Part shown: piece after piece, positions 35,290 through 47,020 of the stretch | Numbering within the stretch: the first letter of the stretch is position 1 | Layout of the letters: the number at the start of each line of letters is the position of its first letter | Source of the DNA: Nageia nagi | Taxonomy: Eukaryota > Pinophyta | Direction of reading: 5' to 3' | Assembly (NCBI GenBank): GCA_050084985.1 | Contig: JBITNC010000002.1 | Coordinates: 30,194,001 to 30,258,000 of the forward strand | DNA: 64,000 nt | Program-made: the position numbers and the translations under genes | The notes under the pieces: model-generated | Told to the model about the DNA's origin: nothing | Databases searched by the model: none | What the model saw: only the letters and a program-made list of their open reading frames with translations

Positions 35290-36360
35290 TGAGTATTTTG
35301 AAGAAAAATAATAATAATGTGTAGCCAGAATACAGTAAGGCTAACCCTAGACGGAATAAACAGTGAAAAAAAATTAGAGACCAAATTATCTTTGCATTGC
35401 AAAGAAGTGAAAAATATTACAAAGCTCTCTTGGAGCTGAACAACAAAACATACACCTATGTTCTTATCTTCTTCATCAATCACTTTACGCATAGGCTTTC
35501 TATATTTATACTAAGATAAAATATTATATGCATACTACTTAATCAATAATAAAATTAAATGTAGCATGGCTCTATGCATGCATTCTGTTGTCCGTTTTGT
35601 AGAAGGCCATGCCCTTTTTGTCTACACGACATTGAATGTTGCAGAAGGTAAAGAAAGCCCATGTCGTTTCTATCTGCACCACATCTAAAAAATTTAAATG
35701 ATTGAAGGTAAATCAGCCATTTTGTACAAAACATTAATACCCATGTTCAAAAATTAATGTTGGCAGTTGAGCCTTTAATTCTAGGGTAGAAATCCCTTAA
35801 AAAGACATTTTTGGAGTGTTAATCAGGGTTATGGAGCAAAAGAGACACCAAATCCGGGTTCCGGAGAAAAGGAGGCATCGTTGCATAAGCGGACCCGAGG
35901 TCCAGGGCCTGAAAAAGTGATGTCATCCACCCAAATCAGCGGGTGTTAACAATAGCTGCAGCCCGGAAGGCAAGAAGTCCCGGAGCAAAGGGAACAGTTC
36001 TCGGAGAAGGAAATCCAGGAGCGGAATGAACAAAGCTCGGATAAGCCTAACACCCGGATCAGAGAGAGAGCTCAAAAATGAGGAAATAATGTTCGAAATA
36101 ACAACACCTGGGGAAGAGCGAACAGAGCCCATAGGAACAGAAATGGAACAATGCCCGAAGGAGATAACACCCGGGGCGGAGGAAGAGAGCCCGGAGATGG
36201 AGACAGAGCCCGAAGGAGTAACGGTGATACCCAGAGCTAAAAGAGTCAAGACCCGAAAGAAGACAACGCTAATGCTCGGAGTAGATACTAACACCCGGGA
36301 GTTGAGATAGAGCCCGGTGAAAACAATGGCACCACCCGAGAGTGAAGATTAATATTTTCA
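35290..36360 (-). repeat. 5' LTR of Copia C, CpG-retaining
   Basis: 1071 bp, unusually CpG-rich for the window (many CCCGG, CGGAG and GGGGCGG sites between 35870 and 36340). An antisense open frame of 94 codons at 36026-36310 arises from Glu/Pro/Gly-rich repeats of this sequence. It is broken in the other LTR, so I do not regard it as a gene. Confidence 0.9.
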
Positions 36361-36365
36361 AAATT
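36361..36365. repeat. Target-site duplication of Copia C, right
   Basis: AAATT, identical to 29934-29938. Confidence 0.85.
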
Positions 36366-36589
36366 AACTCGATGAACTCGAGAAAAATCTAATTCTAATC
36401 AACATCAAAACAAGAAATTCAGGTTAGTATATAGTACACAAAAAAAAAATACGCAACACCAAATAAAGAAAAAAAACAGAGAAAAAACATGTTGAGGACA
36501 TCCCTTGCGTATGATTTAAAAAAGCAAGGAAAATCATAAATAAAGATTAGATGCCATGAAAATCAAACAAGCGAACTCCATCGAGAGCC

Positions 36590-36910
36590 CGTACGTCGGT
36601 TTTAATACAGGCATCGAGGCTTCAACTTTACCAAACATACGAATCTCTACTTTGCTGAATCCCTTTCCGTATTTCTAAATCATGTTTTAGCAGAAAAGCA
36701 CTCCGGCTCTATTTTTGTATAGAATTATTGCAAATTCGAACCAGCAGAAGTTAACAGAGAATTCTATCTGACAGATCGAAAGAGGGCCTGAAAGCAGAAA
36801 ACATCATAGGAGAATGTATCGTGACTTGTTTTTAGCTCAAAAAATGGCGAACTCAACACACTTCAAGGTCTCCACAGGAGAGATGTCGGCAAAGGTTATC
36901 GACCAAACTA
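36590..36910 (+). pseudogene. Inverted, truncated copy of ANK-PGG gene 2 promoter and start
   Basis: The plus strand here matches the minus strand at 40680-40370. Shared blocks include GTATTTCTAAAT, AAGCACTCC(A/G)GCTCTATTT, AGAGGGCCTGAAA, an ATG in the context GGAGAATG, then AAAATGGCGAACT and CTCCACAGGAGAGA. These cover about 200 bp upstream and roughly the first 25-30 codons of gene 2. Relative to gene 2 the copy has lost a base (GCTCAAAAAATGG against GCTGCCAAAAATGG), so the ankyrin frame is broken. Similarity stops near 36910. It lies about 0.7 kb beyond the 3' end of gene 2, in opposite orientation. Confidence 0.75.
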
Positions 36911-37377
36911 ATTGCCCCCAAGTACTGTCAGACGTTATGGTAGAGATAAAAAAAAATTGATGAAAAAATGTTAATCTTGAAGTTTGAAAAATCAGGTTGT
37001 TGAGTTTAAAATTCAACATTTTTATCAATACATCGTAACATTGATCACAAAATATCAACGGATGAATTAATTTTATTTTTATTTTTAAAATTTGATAGCT
37101 TCACTTTAATTATCTAATAATCACAATTTGATTATCTAATAATCGTAATACGGTATTTTTTTTTTAAATATAAGAACAACATTTATACTGCCTATAAGTA
37201 CATGGATCCACCATCATCAATCTGACACAATTTAATATGAACTTAAAAAAACATTCTTACTAAAGGAAATCTGTTTGCTGGATAACCTTCTCCCTGCTTT
37301 TATGGGCCATCTAATTTCCTCTCCTGCTTAATTTGTTGGACTCTTTAATCATACTATTCAAGACATTCATTTCACAT

Positions 37378-37465
37378 CCAATTCAAACGCATTCAATATT
37401 TCATCTCCAATCCAATTCAAACCCATTCAATATTTCATCTCCAATCCAATCCAAACGCATAATAT
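37378..37465. repeat. 34-bp tandem repeat downstream of ANK-PGG gene 2
   Basis: Three near-identical units start at 37381, 37415 and 37449 (CAAACGCATTCAATATTTC, then CAAACCCATTC..., then CCAAACGCATAATATT). Confidence 0.8.
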
Positions 37466-37520
37466 TGAATTACGAGATAAAAACAGAACGATCTTTCATC
37501 CATTTTCAATAAAGCAAACA

Positions 37521-37526
37521 TTTATT
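37521..37526 (-). terminator. Poly(A) signal of ANK-PGG gene 2
   Basis: AATAAA on the minus strand in CTCAATAAATGTTTGC, 77 bp past the stop codon. Confidence 0.55.
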
Positions 37527-37602
37527 GAGCATAAAATATGAGTTTCTTGACAATAATCTGAACATTACAACTAAGAGATACAGACCCAGCAGGACATCTT
37601 CC

Positions 37603-40454
37603 TCATATGTTGTGTATAACATAAGTGAATAGAATACCGAGCACTATGGCAACCACTGGAAGTGTTGAAACCAGAACTTTTTTCAGCTCCCCCTTGAGCC
37701 GCATCTGTCGTTCGTTGGTCGCCTTGAAATAATATTCAATCAACCACGCCATTGACAGAAAAACTAGTGCAAGCGAAGGTACAACAAACGCCGTCAATAT
37801 CTCACCTGCAAAAACCATCTTATACTCATGCCTCTTATTCTTGTCTTTCTCATCACTAAAATTAATGGGTGTGGTGAGCAGAATTGTTGCACTGAGGAAT
37901 GCGAGGCCAGTGGAGACTAGAGAGATCCCCAAGCTTAGCATCGACATTTTAGCCAATATAGACCGATCTACAACGAGCTTTGTTTGCACTCTTTCTCGGA
38001 ATAGCCATGCAATCACAACTGACAGGGATGCAAACAAGGCTAGACAGTCGGAGAACAAAAATACGTTGAACAAAGGTTTCAATGACCATTTTGCAATTTC
38101 CGATTTCTTATCATCCAGCCCGCCTGGAACCTGAAAAATTGCTGCGAATGTCACTGAGGCTATGAGCGATGCCACCAGAGTATCCACGTCCAGTATTTTG
38201 CTTTTCACTGAACCGTTTTGGCTGTGAGATTGATATGAACGCGAGCCTGGAGGTGTGTTGTTGTTGGGATTGTGCTGGCCTATAACACTCGTAGTCGCAC
38301 CTTCGCCTTCAAGAAGGGCTGTAATCTGCTCAAAGTTGGGATTGTCTTGAGAGTGTTTAGAGTTTGCTATATCCAGGGCTGTTACACCTTCGTCATTGAT
38401 GGAGTTCAAGTTCACATTGGGAAATGACAGCAGAAGCTTCACGATCTGTTTCAACAGGCCACGTCAGGACTGGTTGGGAAAATAACTGAACAAAAGTTTT
38501 AATCCAAGTAAAAACATGGGAAGACGAACAAGAAAAGAATACTGTGCCAAAACATGGTTTTATGTCTATCCTCATTTAGAGATAAAAGATAATGTAAGTC
38601 CTTTAAGTTCATTTAAATTGGTTTGTAGGATTTATGGGTTTGTAGGATATATTAGGTAAGTTCAGAAGTGAAAATATATCAATTGAGTGTATGAAAATTG
38701 AATGTATTAATTAAGTATTGAATGATTATTTTTAGCATAATTAATTTATAGAATAAAATTTTTAAATTTATTTTGGTTATTTAATTTAAAAAATTCATGG
38801 ATCTAATTCAAGTTGAAAATATATTTATAAATGTATTTAATGTCTTTGTAAAATAAGTAAAAATAAAAATGAGTTTCATGATATTTAATTTCAATAAATT
38901 CTTTTATTTCAAAATGTTTTAGATGTTACCTATCTACCAATTTCACTATATAAATCATAGAAGTTAATTCTTAATTTTGTGAGCATAAATTTCTTCTTTG
39001 AAATTAGTAACAGAAAAATTCAATATGATTAAAAGAACCGCAAAAATTCAATATACAGTATGAGATATGACTAAGATTCATATACTTCTTATGCTTGACC
39101 GAAATACATATCTTAATCTTCGGAGTAAAAAAAAAAGGGTGGGTCGAAGTGAAGTACTTCAAAGATCGAAAAGGAAGAAAACGTGGGCCGTTGGAGAATA
39201 TTGGAAGTTATTAAATTAGCTGGAGTCCTGAAAGCCTGCTCTGCTAAATCACATAAATCTGTAGCTTGTTACAGAAGCATGAAGGCGGGACCATAATTGG
39301 AAATCTGTTCAGCTTGTTAAGACAACAAGGAGGAGTTGTCGCTCACAAAACTCTTTATTCTAGAATCTATACAATCAATTCATACATCTTAAAAAAAGAT
39401 AATACTTTGAAAAAATACATAGCTCAGAGATGATAGCTTTACCTGCGGATCAACTCCATTCATGGCTGCCAAATGCAGTGCTGTGTTGCCACGTATGTCA
39501 CAGTCATAGCTCACAAACTTACCATTCACATCTTCCTTGTTCTTTGAAAGCAATTTCTGCACTATATGAAACTGATTAGACTCCACAGCGGAGTGTAGAG
39601 CAGTTTGAAGCCGAACACTTCGGATCTCCACACAGTCCGGCATGGCCGTCATAAGCTCCTCAATAATCTCCCCATGCCCCTTTATAGCCGCAATGTGAAC
39701 CGGACACCTTCCTAGATTATCTTTCCTTGTCATCAAGCTATTGTCCCAACATTCCATACCCCAACACAGGTTTAACTTAGTTCTTATAATTTCACGCACA
39801 ATTTCCACATACCCACAATGGACGGCAACGTGCAGTGGAGTGGTATCAAATTTATCACCGATAAGCAACATAAGCCGCACTACATTAAAACAGGTGGGCT
39901 TCTCATTGAGTATCAACTCACCACATCTGCAATACAATTTTGCATCAAAATTTGAACTTCAACTCATGGAGTATAAGAGAAATTAAGAGCAGTCTACCTA
40001 GATGTCCTCCATAAACTGCTGCGTTGAGACATGTTCGACGGTCTTCCCTGGGCCAGAACACCATATATAATGGCGTGGAATTTAACAGAAGCCTGGCAGC
40101 TTGTAAATGGCCATGGTTGGAAGCTATGATGAGAGGCGTCTCTCCATACAGATTCCGTTTGGAGGCGGAGCACTTGCTGTGTTGGATCAGCAACCTTACC
40201 ACGTCAGCGTTGCCGCTCTCTGCAGCTTCATGAAGTGGCGTGTTCTTATTTTTATTCCTAGCCAAAACCAAGCAGGAATTGAGGCCAAGCATCCACCTCA
40301 CAATGTCCAAATACCCCTCCCTTGCAGCGATATGGACAACATTACTTCCTTGAAAAGTAACTGCTTTGCTCACACTGCGGGCGTCTCTCCTGTGGAGATC
40401 TTGAAGGGTGTTTAGTTCGCCATTTTTGGCAGCGTGAAACACTTTGGGATCCAT
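37603..40454 (-). CDS. Ankyrin-repeat/PGG-domain membrane protein, gene 2 (three exons, frame break at exon 2)
   Basis: Exons 40454-39998, 39926-39443 and 38445-37603 have canonical splice sites (CTAG|GTAGAC, TTGCAG, CAG|GTAAAG, AACAG). Their exon positions match gene 1. The ankyrin repeats read VVHIAAREGYLDIVRWML, TPLHEAAESGNADVVRLL, TPLIIASNHGHLQAARLL, TPLHVAVHCGYVEIVREI, PVHIAAIKGHGEII and TALHLAAMNG. The PGG domain in exon 3 reads VASLIASVTFAAIFQVPGG and is followed by helices around FNVFLFSDCLALFASLSV, MLSLGISLVSTGLAFL and VVPSLALVFLSMAWLIEYYF. The C-terminus ends in a fifth hydrophobic helix (VVAIVLGILFTYVIHNI). Exons 1+2 sum to 942-1 bases, one short of a frame: gene 1 has GTGGTGAAAATGATACTC where this has GTGGTGAGTTGATACTC. 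As written the spliced message stops just inside exon 2. It is either a recent pseudogene, a sequence error or alternatively spliced. Repaired length would be about 594 residues. Confidence 0.75.
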
Positions 40455-40690
40455 TCTCCTCTGATGTTTTCAGGCCCTCTTTTAATCTGTAGGATAAAAT
40501 CCTCTGATAATTTCTGCAATGAATGCCTATAGAAATAGAGCTGGAGTGCTTGATTTTCAGTCAAAACAGAATTTAGAAATACAGAAACGGGTTCAGCACA
40601 GGGAGAGATTACGTACTAAGTTGGACCCTCTGTCTCTCGAGATGCTTCAATCCATTCAGTTTCTTCGATTAGTCAGGGCATCTAAACTTT
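40455..40690 (-). promoter_or_regulatory. 5' untranslated/promoter region of ANK-PGG gene 2
   Basis: This segment recurs in inverted orientation at 36590-36785, with blocks conserved outside any coding frame. No convincing TATA box was chosen. The duplication shows only that promoter-proximal DNA was copied with the gene start. Confidence 0.5.
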
Positions 40691-42718
40691 GTTTAAGGTG
40701 TTTGCTTTTTAGAACCATAAGCACGGAGATGCCCTCACCACATGTTTCTTGTCTTATGTACTATTTTTTTTTAATCTAGTTGAATTTTTAATGAATTTAA
40801 TAAAATTTTATAATTTTTATGCTTAATAATGTCATAACATTTTGTATTTGTTGTGCTTACTAATCTAATAAAATATTATATTTGTTGTATTCAGATTATA
40901 TTCTATCTTCATTTATTGCTACCCATTTGATTTAGATTAGGATATCCATTATAGTGTGGAGCTTCAATGCGATTGAATTTATTGTGTCAATCACCAAGTT
41001 TAGCAACTTGAGTTGGATTATTGCCAAGATTAATTATTTCCTAGTGATTGTTTTTGGTGGTGAATAACCACATCAACTAATATTTTAAGTTGATTAGCAA
41101 GGCATTGAATCCTATATAATTTAAAATTAGTCATTGCACAATGAATATTTTGTATGGCATCTTCGGTCCTCTTCTTTAAGTGGTCAAATTGGTATTATTA
41201 CTCAATGAAGAGCTTGTTGATATTATACTATGTATCCCTCTTTAAACAAAAATGGTCCTAAGTTCCATCTAGATAGGATCCAAACACATGTATTCTTTTG
41301 GAGGTGTATGTGGCAGTATAAGATTCCTAATATTAGGTTTGTTAATGGTTTTGACGGTAATGGGTAAGATTATATTTTTGGTTCTAACACCCTTAAGGAT
41401 ATAAGATTTCCAACTTCATGTTATTGGAGTGGATTGGAATTTCTAAATAATGGTAGTGTAAAAGCGATGGGATTCAACTAGGTAGTGGAAATGGTGGATG
41501 AAATGGGATGGGGTGAAGATAGAATTTGGATAATTTGTATGATGATATGTGAGTAGGTGTATGTGGTGACTAAGGTACTTAGAGAGAATAATGGAAATAG
41601 ATTATTAGTTTTGGTGAATGATATCAAACTACTAACCATGCATGCAAGTGATGTTGGTTACTTACTAAAAGTGTAAGACCTACCACTGTAGTTATGATTT
41701 ATGTAGAAATAGATGTGGGAATAGTTAATGCTTTGGTTTCCTCATCCCTTAATGATTGGATTGGAGATTTAATTACTACCATCAAATATTGTCTCAAAGC
41801 TTACTGAATCTATTCCTTGCTCAATTATTGATGGTGTGGATATACTTGTATCAATCACCACCATTGAACAAAATGTGATTCTACCAAGTGAAAAAGTGTT
41901 ACCATTCATAATTGAATTAATTGTTGCATTTATGAAGGCTACCATTATGATAGGGATTTCTATGAGGGTGGAAATGGATCCTAATCCTAGTGATATATTT
42001 ATGCCAATCAAATCCCCTAGTGATGTTGGTCTTAATATGGTTAATGATTTTGATGGTGATGGATTAAATTCTTTTATTTTTTTCTTTTTCCAAGTTTGAA
42101 TTAAGGATGGTGAATGGTACCTTAATGTTGATGGTGATATTGATGATGGAAGAACTACTAATCTTAGAGATTTTCTTCTTATCCTTCTTTTTGGTAGTAG
42201 AGATGGAAATCTAGGTGGTGTTCTCTATGCTTCTTTCTCCTTTTGAGATTTTTTCCTTCTCATTATTATAAAAGATGTTGTAGTTGAGGTTGTCATTCTT
42301 GGGGTGATGAGATTCTAATAATAATCCCTGATGGATTTTAATTAACATTTGTAGAGGAGACTATATCTTTGGGTTTAGTGATTTCTTTTCTTGGTGGAAT
42401 GGTTTATACATGAACCACTACTACACTTAACCAATTTTGCATTATACCATGCATCAATCTACAATATTTAAAAAAAATCATAGAAATCATGATGTATAAA
42501 TTGATGCTAAGGGTATTATCAAACAAAATATCATTAATTTTTGATGTCAATTATAATATCTATCCATTGTGTCATGTATTGATGTTTTGAGTATAAAAAA
42601 ATTGACATTATAAATGTTTTTATATTTTTCAAATGTATATTGATGTTAAACTAGACATACAAAGAGTTAGTTATAGAGTCAAAACAATCTAGTTTTTGCT
42701 TTAAGGATGTACGGGAAA

Positions 42719-43095
42719 GGTGAATTGATCTAGTTAGACTATTGCTACAATTTTTTGCATTTGGTAAAATAGTGTCATTATCTATCGATGAAAGCTATAT
42801 CTTTGGTAACTTGAAATTATCATATTCCATGGGAAGAAGTCTTATTTGCATCATGCATCTTGTCCAACAATTTGCATTCCTTCTTTATGCTTTCACATTT
42901 TGTATACATGTCTACCAAGCACTCACAACCACAACATCCAGCAAAAATATGCTTTTAAAGACTCTTTTATGTATGTATAGACCTAGTTGTAGAACAATGC
43001 AAAAGGTGAATTGATTTGGTTGGACTATTGTTGTTATTTTTTGCATTTGAAGAAATAGTGTCAATGGTTCTTAAGGAAAGACATATCTTTATAGT
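42719..43095. repeat. Direct repeat, about 286-bp period
   Basis: GGTGAATTGATCTAGTTAGAC...TTTTTTGCATTTGG...AATAGTGTCA at 42719 recurs at 43005 as GGTGAATTGATTTGGTTGGAC...TTTTTTGCATTTGA...AATAGTGTCA. Both lead into a similar AGACATATCTTT or AGCTATATCTTT block. It is a diverged tandem duplication of about 90 recognisable bases. Confidence 0.6.
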
Positions 43096-43483
43096 AGACC
43101 TACATCATCAATCAAATAATCTCATCAATTACCCACCAAAATAATAATCTCCACATCAATATGAATATCACTCTCACACAACTTTATCAATATGGGTAGA
43201 TGAAGCATGAAATAAATATTTTGCTTACTATAAAATACAAATATACACTACTCTTTATGCTTTTTAACATGTCTTCAACTCCTGCAAACCTGCATTGCCA
43301 AAAATGCCCTTATAGAGGGAAAGCTCCTTGATTCACTCATTAATGGCATTTGAACTACTATCCAAATCAATCATCAATCAAGGGAATGAATTGATGGTCG
43401 ATAGTGGATCATGCCATGATCCATGTACATGATTTGTGCTTTCTTCTATTCTTTTTTTGACTTAACCTATTGTTTAACGTAAT

Positions 43484-43591
43484 TAATATGTCAACCAATA
43501 TGTCCATCAATATGCCAATCCATATGTCAATCAATGCACACAATCAATACACCAATCAATATATCAATCAATGCATTAATTAATACGTCAA
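43484..43591. repeat. Short tandem repeat, about 12-bp AATATGTCAACC unit
   Basis: About nine degenerate units of the form AATATGYCAAYC. Confidence 0.65.
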
Positions 43592-44628
43592 AAAAATGGG
43601 TTGAACATATATTAATGTAGACATGCCAGATGATGATGTGTCTTGTTTCATGGCTTCAAAATGTAATTATCTAATGTATGATATGATGCAAAATTGCTAA
43701 ATTATAGTAGTGAACATTATCAATGATATTGTTAGGAATAGATGAAAGTGAGGATTTTGGCTATGTAGAAGTGTCACCTTTTCTGTTTCCTTCTATTAGC
43801 AAATTTGTCAGTTGCTTACATGTATAATAACCAATTTGATATGGGTATGAATTCAAGGGTAAGGGATTTTGGGGTACAAGACTCTAAATGATATTTTCAT
43901 CTCTGGTGAATTCAAATTTGAGGATCTGCTAGTATTTTAAAAAATTATGTATGAGCAATTATAGAATTCTTTCTTGGCCTTGAAGCAAAGTGATTAATTT
44001 TTTATCCCATAGGTATAGATTGGTAATATTAAGCTTCAATTGTATAAATTGGGGAAGGAATGGCTATGAAATATGAATAAAACTCTTACCATCTACTATT
44101 GGTAAGATGTGGTAAAAAATATTGTTATAGCTCATTTTACCTTGATGTCATTAAGTTAGAGTTGCTTTAGAAAAATATCAATAAATAATACTTTTTGTAA
44201 TTATCTACAATATAATATGTTAGTTGAGCTCCAAAAAAATTAACAAAAGATGTGATATTCTTGTAATAAGTTTTTTGAGCCACATTTTTTATATTTTCTC
44301 TTTTGGAAGGATTATCAATATGTTTGATATATATGACTTTTTGATTGATTATCATATAAGAAATGTAGTAATTATGGTATAATTTCATGTGCCTTTTTTT
44401 AACATATGCCTTTTACCTACCATTAGTTGTCACCAAAGGTTTTGGATTTTTATTCATCTTTTGATTTGGATAGAACATCTCGTACCAAATATTTTAATAG
44501 GTTACACAACATGGTTTCATAAGCAAATGAATGAGATATTGCATTTTGGAATTTTCCTATCGAACTAGTCTTCTATAATTGCACAAGCATGGATTTACTA
44601 TTTTCTCCCAATTAATGAGATTGCTCTA

Positions 44629-45483
44629 TGTTATATCCTTCTCCTATGGATATGAGTGATTAGTTGATTGTAAATAGGAGTGATATATGTTATTAGGAGT
44701 TATTATGTACCATTTCATAATAATGAATTAGTATGAAGTATTAGTGAGATCTCATGATATGAGATTTATAGGTTCAAGGGATCAATTATGAGCCCGAATG
44801 AGGGACATCTCCCTCCTAGAGATAGTTAAGAGTGTCTATTAGAATTATAGATGATTTTGGTGACTACAAGGAGTGATTATATGAATCTTAAGGTAAATTT
44901 ATGCTCCTATGGATTAGACACCTAGCCTTGCATGATTCCTAGGTGAGATCTAGATCCACGATGAAGCTATATAAAGAAGGAGCATGTCATTGTAAAGGAT
45001 ATTTATCTTTTGATCATATTTCATCTTCTTATATTCAAAGTGTGGCATGGATTCATTTCTTAGACCTTCTATGGACAAAACTCTACATGATAAGGGGCTA
45101 ATGGAATGGAAATCCCATTAGATATGGTTAAGAAAGGAAATCCTTGACCTTTGGTTACTTCAATTCTTCAATTGAACGTACCCAAATCTAGATGTTAAAT
45201 ATCTAAGAGCAATATTCCATTGTTGAGTTCTTAGTTTAGTTTCTCTAGCTAGACACCAAGCCTTGTTGGCTATCCTATGATTGTACTTATTTAATTAATG
45301 TGATATTGAGGTGTGGGCCCTTGGATCCCACTTTTAGTTTCTATTTTAAGCTTCTTGGTGTGACCTTGTTATTTATGGGCACTTGGATCCCACTATATGT
45401 TTGGTATCATTTCTTATCTTGGTGTATGATGTCAGGATTTAAGGCATAATATTTTGACATAAGAATAATTTTGGCACATCACA
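44629..45483 (+). repeat. Putative 5' LTR of interrupted element F
   Basis: The right edge is suggested by GGCACATCACA followed at once by GTGGTATCAGCTTTA, a primer-binding-like sequence. A TATA-like CTATATAAAG lies at 44967-44976, about 515 bp before that edge. The start at TGTTATATCC (44629) is a guess. No second copy is in the window, because the element is cut by E at 46402. Confidence 0.4.
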
Positions 45484-46401
45484 GTGGTATCAGCTTTATC
45501 CTTTCATCCTATGAAGATGGAAAGGAGAAAGCCTTTCAAATCTGCAATCAATATTAAGAAATTAGACACCACCATTAAGGTCATGAAGAAATTACTCAAG
45601 GAGTTAGATCACCAAGATGTCATGTAAGGAGAGAAATTGCTTAATGACATACATAGGGAAGTTTCTCATCTGACATGAGAGAGTTAATCATGTAGGGAAA
45701 TGATTTCTCAACCAATGGAGTACAAATCTATGTGAAATTTGGAGGAGAGAATTCCACAATACTTTCATAGAACAAGATATATGCAAAAATAAGATATGGG
45801 AGGAGTTGAGCCATTTTTGCATAAATCCAAGAGGAGGAGATAATTTACTCATTCATTCTTCAACATTGCCTAAATCATCAAAGCCCATGTTCCATACTAG
45901 GAAAGAAGATCCAGATCTTGTATATCCATGGGAGTTAAATGCCTTATATAAGGAGAATAAGGAAAATTCAAAATAATTTAGGGAAACAATTAATTTTCAA
46001 GATTGCTTAAAGGTTTTGGGGAAGAAAGTGAGCCATGAAGGAGTGAAGAGCTTCAAATATGAGAAATATTGATCTAGGATAAAGACATTCATCCTATAAG
46101 GCATCATTCATAATCTTATGAGACTTGGAGCTACCATGATGACACTCTAAATAGGTATAAAAGTAATTATAATTTTTATAACAATAGATCATTCATATGG
46201 TATGATGGAAAAAGATATCTACAACCAAAGCTCAAATTTGATCTGATACAACCAACCATTCATGTTGTTGTATGAGATCAAGAAGAAGGGAGCTTATCAA
46301 AGAGATTTTATAGGTGGTTATTGGGGAATTATACATCAAGATCTAAAAAAGAAAGAATCTAGTGAATCACAAATCAGAAATAGATCTTGATCCTAGCATG
46401 G
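45484..46401 (+). other. Leader or gag relic of element F
   Basis: Starts with the primer-binding-like site. An ATG at about 45514 opens a basic segment (MERRKPFKSAINIKKLD, IKVMKKLLKELDHQDVM) that stops after about 40 codons. The rest has many stops. No domain is recognised. It ends abruptly at the LTR of E. Confidence 0.35.
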
Positions 46402-47020
46402 TGTAAATACCCTATAATTGCATTTTATTCCTTTGATAGTGTTTTACTGATATTTATGATATTTATGACATTTATTCCTTAATCTATCATATTATGTAGT
46501 ATTTATGGCAAGTTTGATCAACACCATTTTCATACTTAATTCATTTCTAACACTTTAAACCAATCATCTAGATGATTAGCTAATCATTTGTATGATCCTA
46601 TAGGTCCTTAATAATTTGGACAATCTTGTATATGATGTTTATAAATAGGTGATTGGGGCTCACTTTTCAAGGTTAACACTTCATTTTCATAAGCTTTGAG
46701 AATTTTGCATCTCTTGACATAAATTTGAATTTGTGATATCACTTTGAAGGGTTTCACATCAAGTCTTGAGCATACACCTTTGAGCTTTGGGATTTCTTCT
46801 CTATACGTGATGTATTGAGGTATCTTTTGTAGCTTAAAGATCTTTGTGAAATTGATGGTGAATTTCATGAATTTTACAGGTTTAGATCATAAATAAGTAT
46901 ATACTTGAAGGCTTTTATCCTCCCTTAATATTGTATATTTATTTATTTATTTCAACCTAGGGTTTAGATCATAAATAAATTTATACACCTAGAGTTTTGA
47001 CCTAGGGTTTGACATTTAAG
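46402..47020 (+). repeat. 5' LTR of element E (right end uncertain)
   Basis: Aligns with 63399-64000. The LTR may extend beyond 47020, since its partner is cut by the window edge. It contains an ATCATCTAGATGAT palindrome near 46564. Confidence 0.7.

Larger units (their letters stand above)
29939..36360 (-). mobile_element. Copia LTR retrotransposon C, structurally complete
   Basis: LTRs at 29939-31039 and 35290-36360 are flanked by a perfect 5-bp duplication AAATT (29934-29938 and 36361-36365). On the minus strand a primer-binding site (ATTGGTATCAAAG) follows the 5' LTR. A purine tract (GATTAAGGGGGCGAT) precedes the 3' LTR. The 4.25-kb interior encodes gag, protease, integrase, RT and RNase H in Copia order with frame breaks. 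It is the best-preserved element in the window by structure. LTRs of about 1.1 kb are long for an element with so compact an interior. Confidence 0.92.
40780..44628. other. Anonymous repeat-derived DNA
   Basis: No gene that I can support. The open frame at 41836-42099 starts at GTG, has no recognisable motif and overlaps GGTGATGG-type repeats. Its surroundings (41260-42300) could be an old coding relic on the plus strand, but frames change often. Two simple repeat features are listed separately. Confidence 0.35.

Noticed and set aside
36026-36310. 94-codon Glu/Pro-rich frame in the LTR of Copia C
   Set aside because: Antisense to the element, built from short repeats, and broken in the other LTR.
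41836-42099. 87-codon open frame as a small gene
   Set aside because: It starts at GTG, has no motif and lies among degenerate repeats; no support for coding.
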